Assembly: GCF_013114595.1 (NCBI RefSeq)
Contig: NZ_VTXE01000025.1
Span: 1 to 64,000, forward strand
From: Vibrio sp. 99-8-1
GTDB taxonomy: Bacteria > Pseudomonadota > Gammaproteobacteria > Enterobacterales > Vibrionaceae
Length of the DNA stretch: 64,000 nt
Direction: 5' to 3'
The first letter of the stretch is position 1, and every line of letters starts with the position of its first letter. Below, one piece after another: positions 6,022 to 15,355 of this stretch. Position numbers and translations under genes: made by a program. The notes below the pieces were generated by a model. That model saw only the letters and a list, made by a program, of their open reading frames with translations, was not told the DNA's origin and ran no database searches.

Positions 6022-6924
6022 TTAGGTTTTTGTGTCACAAACATAGTTGACGATGTGATCAATAAAAGTGCGGATTTTAAATGGTGCCACCGTTGTGCTG
6101 GGATAAACAATATACAAATCAGTTGCCCATGTGTATTGAGTGAGTAGGCTAATTAGTTCGCCATTTTTGATAGATTCTGAGGCCAGAAAATCGAGAGAGC
6201 ATGCTATACCTAAACCATCCTTCGCCATTTGTACCAGCATGGATTCGGAGTCAGAGCGTATTTTTGATTGTAAGTTGACCATCTCTGATGAGTTATCATC
6301 AAAATGAAACTTCCATTTGTCTTTAGTTAGGCAACTTCGATAATTCATACAGGTGTGATTTCTAAGGTCGCTGGGTGAATGTGGCGTTCCGTGTCGCTCA
6401 ATATAGTGAGGGGAAGCAACTACATAGGTTTGAATCTGTTTGATTTTTCGACATTTATAGCTGCTATCTGGCAACTCACCAATATGGAATGCGAGATCGA
6501 TGTTGTCTTTTACCAGATCTTCTAAGGTGTAGCCGTAAGTCACTTCAAGCTCGACATTGCTGTAATGAGAAACAAAACTACTAATGGCACTGACTAGCTG
6601 TTTATCGTGTTCGAGAACAATTGGCAGTCGAATTCGTAGTATGCCTCCTAACGTCTCATTTTTTTTGTTTAAGGTATCGTGACAGCGGTGGATGTTATCG
6701 ATAATTTGGCTATATTGTTCGAATAGATACTTGCCCTCCTCAGTGAGAGATAACGTCCTTGTGGTTCTTTGAATGAGCATACACTGTAGCTCTTTTTCAA
6801 GCTGTTGGATCTGTTTGCTAATTACCGATTTTGATAATACCAACTCTTCAGCAGCAAGGGTGAACGAGTTGTTTTTTGCTACGGTATAGAACGTGGTTAA
6901 TAAATTTAGATTGATATTTTTCAT
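6022..6924 (-). CDS. LysR-family transcriptional regulator
   Basis: The 300-aa protein has an N-terminal winged HTH (residues about 5-64, with SFTLAAEELVLSKSVISKQI) and a substrate-binding domain (about 88-295). The general pattern, with NINLNLLTTFYTVAK at the start and a VVASPHYIERHG segment, is that of CrgA/DhcR-type LysR members. The ATG follows a GAGGTG site. It is divergent from the hydrolase-nupC-cpdB cluster across 275 bp and is the obvious candidate regulator of it. The effector is unknown; a nucleoside or an S-adenosylhomocysteine derivative would make sense from context. Confidence 0.9.
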   Translation of the reverse strand: MKNINLNLLTTFYTVAKNNSFTLAAEELVLSKSVISKQIQQLEKELQCMLIQRTTRTLSLTEEGKYLFEQYSQIIDNIHRCHDTLNKKNETLGGILRIRLPIVLEHDKQLVSAISSFVSHYSNVELEVTYGYTLEDLVKDNIDLAFHIGELPDSSYKCRKIKQIQTYVVASPHYIERHGTPHSPSDLRNHTCMNYRSCLTKDKWKFHFDDNSSEMVNLQSKIRSDSESMLVQMAKDGLGIACSLDFLASESIKNGELISLLTQYTWATDLYIVYPSTTVAPFKIRTFIDHIVNYVCDTKT

Positions 6925-7199
6925 CTGTCACCTCACTGGTTCAGTATAAACCAACGCCTGTAACTTTCTCTGATGTAAGTTCAATCATTATTCATCTCAA
7001 GAAACAAACTGTCTCTATATAAAAACAATACAGATGACTTTCTGCGCTAAATGAACCATTTTTAAATCAATAACCTAATAAATATCTATCGCTTAGCTCT
7101 CATTATCGTTCTTGTCAGGAAACACTGTTTCTTTTTTTCTTCGTTTTTCTCTTCTTACGATTTGTCCATGATGAAAAGGACAACAAGAGGAAAAACACT

Positions 7200-8432
7200 A
7201 TGTCTCAAATTAGTAAATCAACAAAACAACTACCTACCTGTGATATTGCCAACATCGACCTAGCAGCTGAAGGCCGAAAGCGAATCAAGTGGGCAAAAGC
7301 CCATATGCCGATCATGAACAGTCTTATTGAACGCTTGGAAAAAGAGCAACCTTTTAAAGGCCTAACGATCGGTATCTGTTTGCATGTGGAAGCAAAGACA
7401 GGTGTATGGATGGAAGCATTAATTAAAGGCGGTGCGAAAGTCGCTCTGACTGGGTCTCCAGGCTCGACTCAAGATGAGACGGCTGCCGCCCTGGTGGAAG
7501 ATTATGGTGTCCACGTATTTTCTCGCCGAGATGAAACGTTTGAAGACCATATCAATTACTGCAAAAACGTGTTGAGTTTTAATCCGGATATCATTGCTGA
7601 CAATGGCGCCGACCTACATGAACTGGTTTTTACGGACAGTGAATTCTCAGCTATCAAAGAGAAACTGCTTGGTGCAACCGAAGAGACGACCACGGGGGCC
7701 AATCGCCTTCGCGAAAACTTTGAGTCCGATCTGTGGAGCACTCTTATCATCAACGACACCATGTCTAAAAAAATCATAGAAAACAGGTTTGGCGTCGGTT
7801 CATCGGTTGTTGATGGCATTATGCGTGCCACCAACGTGATGTTGCATGGCAAAAAAGTGGTGGTGATTGGTTATGGATATTGTGGCGCTGGCACGGCGCA
7901 AAGACTAAGAGGAATGGGGGCTCACGTTACGGTAGTCGAGAGCAATTCTCTCACCCGACTTGAAGCTCATATGGAAGGTTTTTATACCGCAACTCTTGAA
8001 GAGGCACTACCGGACTGCGACATGGTCGTCACTATTACGGGTCGTGATGATGTATTGCGACGAGAGCATTTCGCCTTAATGGCTGATAAGACGATTGTTG
8101 CGAACGCTGGCCATTTTCAACGTGAAATTAACTTGCCGCAACTTGAAGAACTGAGCATAAACAAAGAGAAAATTCGTCCTCACGTTACCGCTTATACGCT
8201 TGTTGAAAATAATAAACAGATCTATGTCCTTTCAGATGCAAACCTAGTCAACTTATCTGCCGGAGATGGCAACCCAATTGAGATCATGGATCTTGGGCTA
8301 GCGTTACAAACACTGAGTTTAGAGCGCATTGCATGTGATGCAAAATCCTTAAGCAAAACACCTCAACCTGTTCCTTACGATATAGAGATGAAAGTCGCTG
8401 AGTTGGCCTGTTATCACTGGATCAACCACTAA
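7200..8432 (+). CDS. S-adenosylhomocysteine-hydrolase-like NAD enzyme
   Basis: The 410-aa protein belongs to the adenosylhomocysteinase family. It has a catalytic-domain His (H62 in CLHVE), STQDE at 90-94, DNGAD (134-138), EETTTG (161-166), ND-x3-K (K190), the NAD-binding GYGYCGAG (224-231) and GHF (H305). It is shorter than the usual 430-470 aa enzymes and lacks their C-terminal Lys-Tyr tail, so it looks closest to the short archaeal-type hydrolases. The position matching the usual substrate-binding Asp beside Asn is Glu (E194-N195). Vibrio normally detoxify S-adenosylhomocysteine through Pfs and LuxS, so this enzyme is likely catabolic or accepts another nucleoside thioether. It is first in a cluster with a nucleoside transporter and a periplasmic nucleotidase. 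An AGAGGA site precedes the ATG. Confidence 0.85.
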   Translation: MSQISKSTKQLPTCDIANIDLAAEGRKRIKWAKAHMPIMNSLIERLEKEQPFKGLTIGICLHVEAKTGVWMEALIKGGAKVALTGSPGSTQDETAAALVEDYGVHVFSRRDETFEDHINYCKNVLSFNPDIIADNGADLHELVFTDSEFSAIKEKLLGATEETTTGANRLRENFESDLWSTLIINDTMSKKIIENRFGVGSSVVDGIMRATNVMLHGKKVVVIGYGYCGAGTAQRLRGMGAHVTVVESNSLTRLEAHMEGFYTATLEEALPDCDMVVTITGRDDVLRREHFALMADKTIVANAGHFQREINLPQLEELSINKEKIRPHVTAYTLVENNKQIYVLSDANLVNLSAGDGNPIEIMDLGLALQTLSLERIACDAKSLSKTPQPVPYDIEMKVAELACYHWINH

Positions 8433-8449
8433 CGACCCCCTCGAAAAGA

Positions 8450-8467
8450 GCGGCTATTGCCGCTCAT
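8450..8467 (+). promoter_or_regulatory. Intergenic hairpin before nupC
   Basis: GAGCGGC TATT GCCGCTC forms a 7-bp GC-rich stem in the 55-nt gap between the hydrolase and transporter genes. It lacks a T tract; it may stabilise the upstream message or reduce readthrough. Confidence 0.5.
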
Positions 8468-8487
8468 TAACACAAGGAAATTATGTT

Positions 8488-9750
8488 ATGCAATTTGTAT
8501 TTAGCTTAATTGGTATGTTGGCTTTGCTAGCCATCGCCTATGCGTGCTCGATGAACCGAAAAGCGATTAAACCTCGAGTAGTTATCGGTGCTTTTTTGAT
8601 TCAGTTTTTAATTGGGGCATTCGTACTTTTTGTGCCGATAGGAAAAGACGTTTTGCAGTATGTCTCTATGGGAGTGAATGCTGTACTAGGTTTTTCTAAA
8701 GATGGTATTAGTTTCTTGTTTGGTGGCCTTGCCGATAACAAAATGTTTGAAGTGTTTGGCGGTGGTGGCTTTGTCTTTGCTATCCGAGTTCTCCCCGTCA
8801 TTGTCTTCTTTTCCGCTCTGGTTTCTGTGCTCTATTACTTAGGCATAATGCAGATATTTATTCGTATTCTCGGTGGCGGATTACAGAAGGTACTCGGCAC
8901 CAGCAAATTTGAATCTATGTCAGCAACAGCCAATATTTTTGTCGGGCAAACTGAGGCACCTCTTGTTATTGCACCATTTATTCAGCACCTGACGCGCTCG
9001 GAATTATTTGCAGTAATGTGCGGAGGGTTAGCTTCAATTGCGGGTACTGTACTTGGCGGTTTTGCCGCGATGGGCGTCAATATGGAGTACCTGATTGCTG
9101 CCTCCTTTATGGCAGCTCCCGGTGGATTGTTATTTGCAAAAATGCTACTGCCTGAAACGGAAGATATGGCGGAGCTTGAATCCTCTCGTCATGGTACGGG
9201 TGGCAGTTCTATTCAGGTAGAGAAACCGAGCAACGTTATAGATGCAGCAGCAGATGGTGCATCAAAAGGGGTATCGCTTGCCATCAATGTCGGAGGGATG
9301 CTGCTGGCGTTTATCGCATTAATCGCATTGTTGAATGGGATACTCGGTTTGGTGGGTGGTTTTGTTGGCATTGAAGCATTATCACTAGAAATGATTTTAG
9401 GTTATCTGTTCTCACCGTTAGCCATGATTATCGGTATTCCTTATGAGGAAGCGATGACGGCGGCAACCTTTATTGGTCAAAAGCTGGTGCTAAACGAGTT
9501 TGTCGCTTACGTAAACTTTACTGAGTTCTTATCGGTGAATGCGCTTTCGGAAAGAAGTACGGCCATCATTACTTTTGCACTATGTGGTTTTGCTAACTTT
9601 TCGGCGGCTGCGATGCTACTTGGTGGTTTGGGCGCAATGGCTAAAGAGCGCCGCTCGGAAATATCTCAACTCTGCATGTACGCGATACTGGCTGGAACCT
9701 TGTCAAACATGATGAGTGCCACCATTGCTGGTTTCTTTTTGTTATTTTGA
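8488..9750 (+). CDS. NupC-family concentrative nucleoside transporter
   Basis: The 420-aa inner-membrane protein has multiple hydrophobic segments. It carries the hallmark CNT-family signatures: the [14 protein letters not shown] loop, [34 protein letters not shown], the NEFVAYVNF segment and the closing [11 protein letters not shown]. Length matches E. coli NupC-type symporters (about 400 aa), which take up nucleosides with H+ or Na+. An AAGGA site lies upstream of the ATG. With the periplasmic nucleotidase encoded next and the cytoplasmic hydrolase encoded before, it would import the nucleosides released outside the inner membrane. Which nucleoside is preferred cannot be read from the sequence. 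Confidence 0.92.
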   Translation: MQFVFSLIGMLALLAIAYACSMNRKAIKPRVVIGAFLIQFLIGAFVLFVPIGKDVLQYVSMGVNAVLGFSKDGISFLFGGLADNKMFEVFGGGGFVFAIRVLPVIVFFSALVSVLYYLGIMQIFIRILGGGLQKVLGTSKFESMSATANIFVGQTEAPLVIAPFIQHLTRSELFAVMCGGLASIAGTVLGGFAAMGVNMEYLIAASFMAAPGGLLFAKMLLPETEDMAELESSRHGTGGSSIQVEKPSNVIDAAADGASKGVSLAINVGGMLLAFIALIALLNGILGLVGGFVGIEALSLEMILGYLFSPLAMIIGIPYEEAMTAATFIGQKLVLNEFVAYVNFTEFLSVNALSERSTAIITFALCGFANFSAAAMLLGGLGAMAKERRSEISQLCMYAILAGTLSNMMSATIAGFFLLF

Positions 9751-9763
9751 GTTTCAAGACGAT

Positions 9764-9780
9764 GGCCAACTATGTTGGCC
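9764..9780 (+). promoter_or_regulatory. Hairpin just upstream of the cpdB-like ribosome site
   Basis: GGCCAAC TAT GTTGGCC is a perfect 7-bp stem ending 2 nt before the AAGG ribosome site of the next gene. It could weaken translation or act as a processing or partial termination point between nupC and the nucleotidase gene. Confidence 0.5.
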
Positions 9781-9791
9781 TTAAGGCAATT

Positions 9792-11669
9792 ATGATGAAA
9801 AATAAACTTTATATATTCCTAACTTTATACTTTAGTAGCTGTTTCGTTATGGCAGAAGACGAGGTGAATGTTAGATTGATAGGTACATCCGATCTGCATT
9901 CGTATATCAGTAACTTTGATTACTATAAAAACAGTAATACTGATAAATATGGGTTAGTTAACCTTATTGCTGAGATAGAAAAATACCGCTCGGAAGTAAA
10001 AAATACTGTGCTTGCTGATACCGGAGACTTATTAGTAGGTAATCCATTAGGAGACTATTTAGCAACTAATTTTGAGCCAGATAGTGATAATAATGCACCA
10101 ATAATGTGTGTACTAAATACGCTAAATTATAGTATAGCGGCTCCTGGAAATCATGATTTTGATTATGGATTAGAATATTTGCATTTCAATTATGATAAGG
10201 GGCAGTTTCCAACGGTTTTATCCAATGTATATCATTATGGAAGTGATAAACCTTACTTTAAACCGTATGTGATAGTACCGCAAAAAGTACAGTCAGAATC
10301 TGGTAAATTTTACACATTGAATGTGGGGTATATTGGTATTGTGCCTACTCAAACAATGGATCTAAATAGTAAATGGCTTAAGGGTAGAATTGATATCGTT
10401 GATCCTCTGCCAGAAGCGAAACGATGGTCTAAGGTAGCCAAAGAAAATGGCGCAGATATCGTTGTAGCGTTAGCACACTCTGGTATGAAAGACGTAGCGT
10501 ACATAGAAGGTATGGAAGACATGGCGTGGCATCTGTCGAAAGTAGGTGATGTCGACGCAATGTTATTTGGACACACACATAAACCGTTTCCTAGCAAGAA
10601 GTACGCTAAAACCAAAAATGTCGATATTAAGAAAGGTACAGTAAATGGTATACCTGCTGCTCAACCTGGTAAGTGGGGAGATCATATCGGTATTGTTGAC
10701 CTTGAGTTACTTTATGACAACGGTTGGCAAATAAAGGATGGCTCAGCATTTGTTGTCTCTAATAAGGAGCTAAAAGAGTCAAAAAAACAGGTATTTAATG
10801 TCAATAGATGTATTGAAGAGCAACATGACAAAATTGTTGAAGCGTTTAATAAAAGAGTTGGTACTGTAGATGTAGATATAACTAATGACTTTAATTTATT
10901 AGCCAATGACTCTGTTTATCAAATAGTGAGTGATTCGCAATATCAGTATGCTATTAATCATATTGATAGTGAGCTTCCGATATTATCATCATCCCCAGTT
11001 GCAACCCATCGTAATGATCCTGCTCATTATGTTGCGATCTCAAAAGGCGATGTCAATATGCGTGATGTAGGTGCTATGGTTTATTCCTCTACTCTTGCAG
11101 CGAAAGAGATCACAGGAGAAGAGGTAAAAGAGTGGTTGGAAATTTCAGCGTCAATGTATTCTGAACCAAATTCGAGCTCTAATAACATTATTAAAAGTGA
11201 TCATTTAACATTCTTGTATTACACCATTCCAAATCTTGAATACAAGATCGATATTAGTCAGCCTTCTATTTTTAACTCATTTGGTAATAAGGTAGCTGAT
11301 GGTGAAGGACGAATAAAAGAGATTCGTTACAATGGAAAAGCCGTTGAGCCATCAGATAAGTTTATTATCATTGCGAGTAGTTATAGCCCATTCTTTGCTA
11401 ATAGAATGAAAGCAGGGCAGTTATTTATTGATATTGGTCACCCGAACTCAAGAGAGGTTTTAAGAGATTACTTATCGACAATGAACGGTGTAGAAAAAAA
11501 GACGGAAGTAAGTAACAACTGGTTGTTGCTATTAGATGAAAACAAAGTATATCGATATACAGCAAGCAACAGTGCTGAGAATATCGAAAGTTTTCGGGAG
11601 TTTTCTGGTTTAGATATAACGTTAGATAAAGTTGATGGCAATACTAATACATATATTATTAAACCATAG
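9792..11669 (+). CDS. cpdB-like: Periplasmic 2',3'-cyclic phosphodiesterase/3'-nucleotidase, CpdB-like
   Basis: The protein is about 625 aa with an N-terminal signal peptide (after the start, KNKLYIFLTLYFSSCFVMA). It carries the metallophosphoesterase motifs in order: SDLHS, DTGDLLVGNP, GNHDFDYG, AHSG and GHTHKPFP. The 5'-nucleotidase C-terminal domain follows. The start region (FDYYKNSNTDKYGLV) and end (FSPF-like substrate loop, YSPFFANR) match CpdB more closely than UshA. An upstream in-frame TTG at 9747 overlaps the nupC stop, but ATGs at 9792 and 9795 sit behind AAGG and give a proper signal peptide. It hydrolyses extracellular cyclic or 3'-nucleotides to nucleosides for NupC. Base composition is more AT-rich than nupC, so it may have joined the cluster separately. 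Confidence 0.88.
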   Translation: MMKNKLYIFLTLYFSSCFVMAEDEVNVRLIGTSDLHSYISNFDYYKNSNTDKYGLVNLIAEIEKYRSEVKNTVLADTGDLLVGNPLGDYLATNFEPDSDNNAPIMCVLNTLNYSIAAPGNHDFDYGLEYLHFNYDKGQFPTVLSNVYHYGSDKPYFKPYVIVPQKVQSESGKFYTLNVGYIGIVPTQTMDLNSKWLKGRIDIVDPLPEAKRWSKVAKENGADIVVALAHSGMKDVAYIEGMEDMAWHLSKVGDVDAMLFGHTHKPFPSKKYAKTKNVDIKKGTVNGIPAAQPGKWGDHIGIVDLELLYDNGWQIKDGSAFVVSNKELKESKKQVFNVNRCIEEQHDKIVEAFNKRVGTVDVDITNDFNLLANDSVYQIVSDSQYQYAINHIDSELPILSSSPVATHRNDPAHYVAISKGDVNMRDVGAMVYSSTLAAKEITGEEVKEWLEISASMYSEPNSSSNNIIKSDHLTFLYYTIPNLEYKIDISQPSIFNSFGNKVADGEGRIKEIRYNGKAVEPSDKFIIIASSYSPFFANRMKAGQLFIDIGHPNSREVLRDYLSTMNGVEKKTEVSNNWLLLLDENKVYRYTASNSAENIESFREFSGLDITLDKVDGNTNTYIIKP

Positions 11670-11673
11670 GTAG

Positions 11674-11707
11674 GTAAAGTTGCACAGTTTCGAGTGTGCA
11701 ACTTTAC
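11674..11707 (+). terminator. Strong intrinsic terminator after the cpdB-like gene
   Basis: A perfect 13-bp stem, GTAAAGTTGCACA with TGTGCAACTTTAC, encloses an 8-nt loop and is followed by GATTTTTATT. It ends the salvage cluster and sits just before the convergent LysR gene. Confidence 0.9.
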
Positions 11708-11730
11708 GATTTTTATTGCTTGTGTATCAA

Positions 11731-12627
11731 TCACCTTTGTATTAAAGGTTGCCAGTTTAAGCAGTGTGAGATTAGCCGACTAAGCTGAGGGTTCAAGTAT
11801 TTCTGTTTATGGTAAACCAAGTAGAATTGTCGCTTCATTTCCACATCGAGTTGAATGGCTTTGACTCTTCCGTCCGCGATTGCCGAGCCAACAGCAAGTT
11901 GAGATAAACAGGCGAACCCTAACCCAGCAGATACAGAATTTATAATCGCTTCTGTGGTGTTGAGTTCCACCGACTCGTGCCAATCGGTTAGGTTTGGTGC
12001 AATAGAGTGTAAGAAGAACTCACGTGTTCCAGACCCCGGTTCTCGAAGTACCCACGGTTGATTATTTAACTGAGAAATAGAGACTTTCTTTCCATCTGCT
12101 AATGGAGATGACGAGGCGGCAATAATAGCCATCTCATCGCCGCTAAATACTTGAGATATTAGCTCTGGGTGGGTCGTTGTACCTTCAATAAGACCAGCAT
12201 CAAGTTCATAATCGAGCAGCTTTTCACAGATTGCGGCGCTATTGGAAATAAACAGTCGATGCAGTTTATCCGGAGCTTGTTTGGCCAAGTCTCCTAACAG
12301 GTACGGGGCGACTTGATTGCCTATGGTTTCGCTGGCTCCTATCCGCAGGGACGAGAGAGAGGAACTCCCCTCTGTAAACAATGTGCTTATTTCATTTGCA
12401 CGAGCGATTAGTTCATCAGCCAAGGGTAATAACGTTCTACCTTCGAGGTTAAGAATTAATCGATTATTGACACGATCAAACAGCGCAGTCCCAAGCTGTT
12501 TTTCCAACTCAGATAAGGCCATGCTCACCGCAGACTTTGATAAACACAAAGCGTTTGCTGCGCAAGTGAGACTTCCGTGCTGAGTAATGGAAAAAAATAC
12601 ATTTAACTGTTTGAGCGAGATGTTCAA
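11731..12627 (-). CDS. LysR-family regulator, YeiE-like
   Basis: The 298-aa protein has an N-terminal winged HTH (residues about 3-62, SLTCAANALCLSKSAVSMAL) and a substrate-binding domain containing EPGSGTREFF and NSVSAGLGFACLS. Both patterns are typical of the YeiE/CysL/CbbR branch. The start appears to be TTG (12625-12627); no better ATG precedes the HTH. YeiE-type proteins are linked to sulfite or sulfur and growth control in enterics, but orthology is not certain here. It stands alone, convergent with the cpdB-like gene, with yajD 19 nt upstream on the same strand. Confidence 0.85.
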   Translation of the reverse strand: MNISLKQLNVFFSITQHGSLTCAANALCLSKSAVSMALSELEKQLGTALFDRVNNRLILNLEGRTLLPLADELIARANEISTLFTEGSSSLSSLRIGASETIGNQVAPYLLGDLAKQAPDKLHRLFISNSAAICEKLLDYELDAGLIEGTTTHPELISQVFSGDEMAIIAASSSPLADGKKVSISQLNNQPWVLREPGSGTREFFLHSIAPNLTDWHESVELNTTEAIINSVSAGLGFACLSQLAVGSAIADGRVKAIQLDVEMKRQFYLVYHKQKYLNPQLSRLISHCLNWQPLIQR

Positions 12628-12645
12628 CAGGCAACCTTTGCAGTG

Positions 12646-12990
12646 CTATTTCTTTAGCATATTGGCTAAATCAGCGAATGGGTTGTGTGTAGCACCCTGA
12701 TGATTATCTTCTCCCGGTACTATTTCTGAACCGTATTGATCATGTTCAGTGTATTTGGAGTGCTCGTGGTCATGGCAGTACAAACATAATAGTTCCCAAT
12801 TGCTGCCATCTTCTGGGTTGTTGGTATGATCATGATCTTTATGATGAACCGTTAATTCACGTAAGTTAGAGTATACAAATTCTCGAGCACAACTTCCGCA
12901 TACCCAAGGGTACAGTTTTAACGCTTTTTCTCGGTAGCCTTGTTCTTGGCGGCCATAGGCGGCGCTAGTGCCATAATAATCTGATGCCAT
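12646..12990 (-). CDS. yajD: YajD, HNH nuclease-family protein
   Basis: The 114-aa protein closely matches E. coli YajD along its length: GYREKALKLYPWVCGSC, EFVYSNLRELTVHHKDHDH, NNPEDGSNWELLCLYCHDH, and the closing NPFADLANMLKK. Two CxxC pairs and the HH-x-DHDH core form the zinc-supported HNH fold. The chosen ATG (12988-12990) has a GAGGA site. A longer frame to 13041 adds residues not found in the family. The cellular role of YajD is not established. It probably forms a transcription unit with the LysR gene just downstream. Confidence 0.93.
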   Translation of the reverse strand: MASDYYGTSAAYGRQEQGYREKALKLYPWVCGSCAREFVYSNLRELTVHHKDHDHTNNPEDGSNWELLCLYCHDHEHSKYTEHDQYGSEIVPGEDNHQGATHNPFADLANMLKK

Positions 12991-13108
12991 GGGATTTTCC
13001 TCAAATGTTACGTTGACGATTAACTGGCAAAATACTATCACAAAAGATGCCCATATAGAGCCTAGTTACTTCTGATATTGTCAGGTGAAAATGCATTTAT
13101 TTAAGTTA

Positions 13109-13140
13109 CCCAACAACCAAAACCGGTTTTGGTTGTTGGG
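13109..13140. promoter_or_regulatory. 32-bp perfect palindrome between divergent genes
   Basis: CCCAACAACCAAAACC is followed directly by its exact reverse complement, centred on CCGG with no spacer, and then by CTCTTT. It lies 66 nt before the chemoreceptor ATG and 118 nt before yajD on the other strand. As RNA it would be a leader hairpin of terminator or attenuator type; as DNA it could be an operator for a dimeric regulator. Confidence 0.7.
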
Positions 13141-13205
13141 CTCTTTATCACAGTTTGATTTATATATGCTTGCTAAAGTATTTGGCGCTGGAATAGGAGG
13201 CAATA

Positions 13206-15299
13206 ATGAAATTCAATACGATTCAAGGGCGCATCGGTTTATATATTTTTTTGTGCTCTATGGTGATTTCTATCGTTTTAGTGATGACTTCATTGTTTAG
13301 TTCTGAGAGAACACTAGAGCTAACGACGAAGAGTTCCGAGAAGCTAGTTGTTTCTCTTACTGAAGCAAGCGTGAAGTCAGACGCAAAGCGTGTTGCAGGC
13401 ATGGTAAGCAATGAACTTAAATCGGCACAAAACTATTTAGATTCGTTGACATTGAGCTTTGAATCGATAAAACAAGAGCAGTCTGTTGGTGGCATTGGGC
13501 CGATGGAAATCCGACAGTTGCTAAATAATATGTTGGTGCAGAGTTTAAAGTCAGACAGCAGTTACATTGCGCTTTACTCTGTATGGCAACCAAATATGTT
13601 AGGTGGTGCAGACAAAATTTTCAGACATCAACCCGGTCATAACAAAGCGGGAAGATTTGCTCCTTATTGGCATTACCAAGCTGGTGATGTGGTGGTGACC
13701 GCGTTAGACAATTTTGATGATGAAACGTCTTCTTCATCAGGCAGTCGCATTGGTGAGTATTATTTATGCCCTCAAGAGAGAGGCACTGCTTGCTTCTTAA
13801 AACCGTATAAAAATCATGATAATGGCGGTCAATTGGTCTCGTCTATTTCCTCTCCGATAATGATAGAGGATAAGTTTTACGGTGTTGTTGGTATTGATAT
13901 GGACATGCGCTTTCTCGATAAGGTTGCTAAAAAAGTGGCTGGAGAGTTGTTTGATGGAAGCGGTATTATTACCATCCTAACCGAAACCGGTTTTGTTTTG
14001 GGTGGTAGCGAACAGAAAAAAGTAGGCGATAGTGAAGATGACCAATCCATACTGTCTCAACTAAACCGTGGTGAGACCAATATCTCCATTGCCGATGGTG
14101 TGATCACGGCATCATCGCCGATAAAAATAGAGCAGCTTGGGATTAATTGGTCGATTGTGTATCAAATATCAGAAGCTGTGGTATATCGCGATATTGAGCA
14201 GCTAGAAGCAAGTATTATTGCGGAGAATGACTCTGCTCGCACAGAGCAGATAATTGTGGCATTAATCGTCACTCTATTGTGCGTTACCTTGACCTATTTA
14301 TTAGCAGGAAAAATTGTTAAACCTATTCATCAGGCCGTCGAACTGTTGTCTAAGGTCGCGAAAGGTGACTTATCTGTAAGAACTGATCCAAAAACCAATG
14401 ATGAGACTAGACTGTTAATTAATGCCTGTAATGAGTTTCTAAATAAGACTCAACCTGTAATAAAAGACGTTGCTATGTCATCTAATCAGTTATTAGAAAC
14501 CTCAAATGCGATATCAAGTGGAGCGATAGAAAATAGACAACGGTTGGATGAGCAACAAACCAGCTTGCAACTGTTGGCTGCTGCCTCGGAAGAGATGGCA
14601 AGCACTTCTGAGGAGTTAGCAGAGATCGCCAGCAATTCATCCTCATCGGCAGAAAAAAGCATTAAAGCGATCAAATCGAGTATTGGTACGATGGGGCAGC
14701 TTAACGATGTGACTGATCAGTTGTCGATGGAAGTCTCTAGTACAAACCAAATTGTGAGTGAATTAAGTGAAAACAGTAAGCAGGTATTTGGTGTTATTAG
14801 TGTTATTCAAGGTATTGCGGAACAGACTAACTTATTAGCACTAAATGCCGCTATTGAAGCAGCGCGGGCCGGTGAACAAGGAAGAGGTTTTGCGGTTGTC
14901 GCTGATGAAGTGCGCTCGTTAGCTCAAAGAACGCAAGAATCAACCGGTCAAATTGGTTCGATTTTAGAGACGTTACAAACAGAATCCAATAAAGCCGCTA
15001 ATGCCATGCATATGAGTCTGGAAAAAGTGCAGCTCAATAAAGAACAAGTTGATGAAGTAACCGCTGCTCTTGATTCGATTCACCAAAGTGTTGATACGAT
15101 TACAGGGTTAAATATGCAAGTTGCTACGGCGGCTCAACAGCAGAACGCCGTTGCCAAAGAGGTGAGTGAAGGTGTCAATAATGTGAGTCAAACGGCAACT
15201 CACATAGCAAAAGAGAGTGAACAGACAGAGTCATGGAGTGAAATGCTCACTCAACTGTCGGGCTCACTATCTAAGTCGGTGTCGGTATTTAAAGTGTGA
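13206..15299 (+). CDS. Methyl-accepting chemotaxis protein with dCache sensor
   Basis: The 697-aa receptor has a membrane segment at about 10-30 and a periplasmic double-Cache-like sensor (about 40-335, with [19 protein letters not shown] and YYLCPQERG). A second membrane segment (about 347-368), a HAMP domain (about 368-422) and a cytoplasmic signalling coiled coil follow. The conserved hairpin tip is present ([20 protein letters not shown], near 540-560, then [13 protein letters not shown]). There is no C-terminal CheR-docking pentapeptide. The ATG follows AGGAGG. dCache receptors usually bind small ligands such as amino acids or carboxylates; the ligand here is unknown. It is a single gene preceded by a long palindrome. 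Confidence 0.95.
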   Translation: MKFNTIQGRIGLYIFLCSMVISIVLVMTSLFSSERTLELTTKSSEKLVVSLTEASVKSDAKRVAGMVSNELKSAQNYLDSLTLSFESIKQEQSVGGIGPMEIRQLLNNMLVQSLKSDSSYIALYSVWQPNMLGGADKIFRHQPGHNKAGRFAPYWHYQAGDVVVTALDNFDDETSSSSGSRIGEYYLCPQERGTACFLKPYKNHDNGGQLVSSISSPIMIEDKFYGVVGIDMDMRFLDKVAKKVAGELFDGSGIITILTETGFVLGGSEQKKVGDSEDDQSILSQLNRGETNISIADGVITASSPIKIEQLGINWSIVYQISEAVVYRDIEQLEASIIAENDSARTEQIIVALIVTLLCVTLTYLLAGKIVKPIHQAVELLSKVAKGDLSVRTDPKTNDETRLLINACNEFLNKTQPVIKDVAMSSNQLLETSNAISSGAIENRQRLDEQQTSLQLLAAASEEMASTSEELAEIASNSSSSAEKSIKAIKSSIGTMGQLNDVTDQLSMEVSSTNQIVSELSENSKQVFGVISVIQGIAEQTNLLALNAAIEAARAGEQGRGFAVVADEVRSLAQRTQESTGQIGSILETLQTESNKAANAMHMSLEKVQLNKEQVDEVTAALDSIHQSVDTITGLNMQVATAAQQQNAVAKEVSEGVNNVSQTATHIAKESEQTESWSEMLTQLSGSLSKSVSVFKV

Positions 15300-15315
15300 T
15301 AACCGAATAGAATTA

Positions 15316-15349
15316 ATAAGCCGATATCTTTTCGTTGATATCGGCTTAT
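15316..15349. terminator. Bidirectional terminator between convergent genes
   Basis: A perfect 13-bp stem, ATAAGCCGATATC with GATATCGGCTTAT, encloses an 8-nt loop in the 56-nt gap between the chemoreceptor gene and the convergent lipoprotein gene. Confidence 0.8.
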
Positions 15350-15355
15350 CAAAGA

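Noticed and set aside
13085..13300. 71-aa plus-strand frame before the chemoreceptor, possible leader peptide
   Set aside because: It runs through the palindrome and into the chemoreceptor gene out of frame; no good ribosome site.
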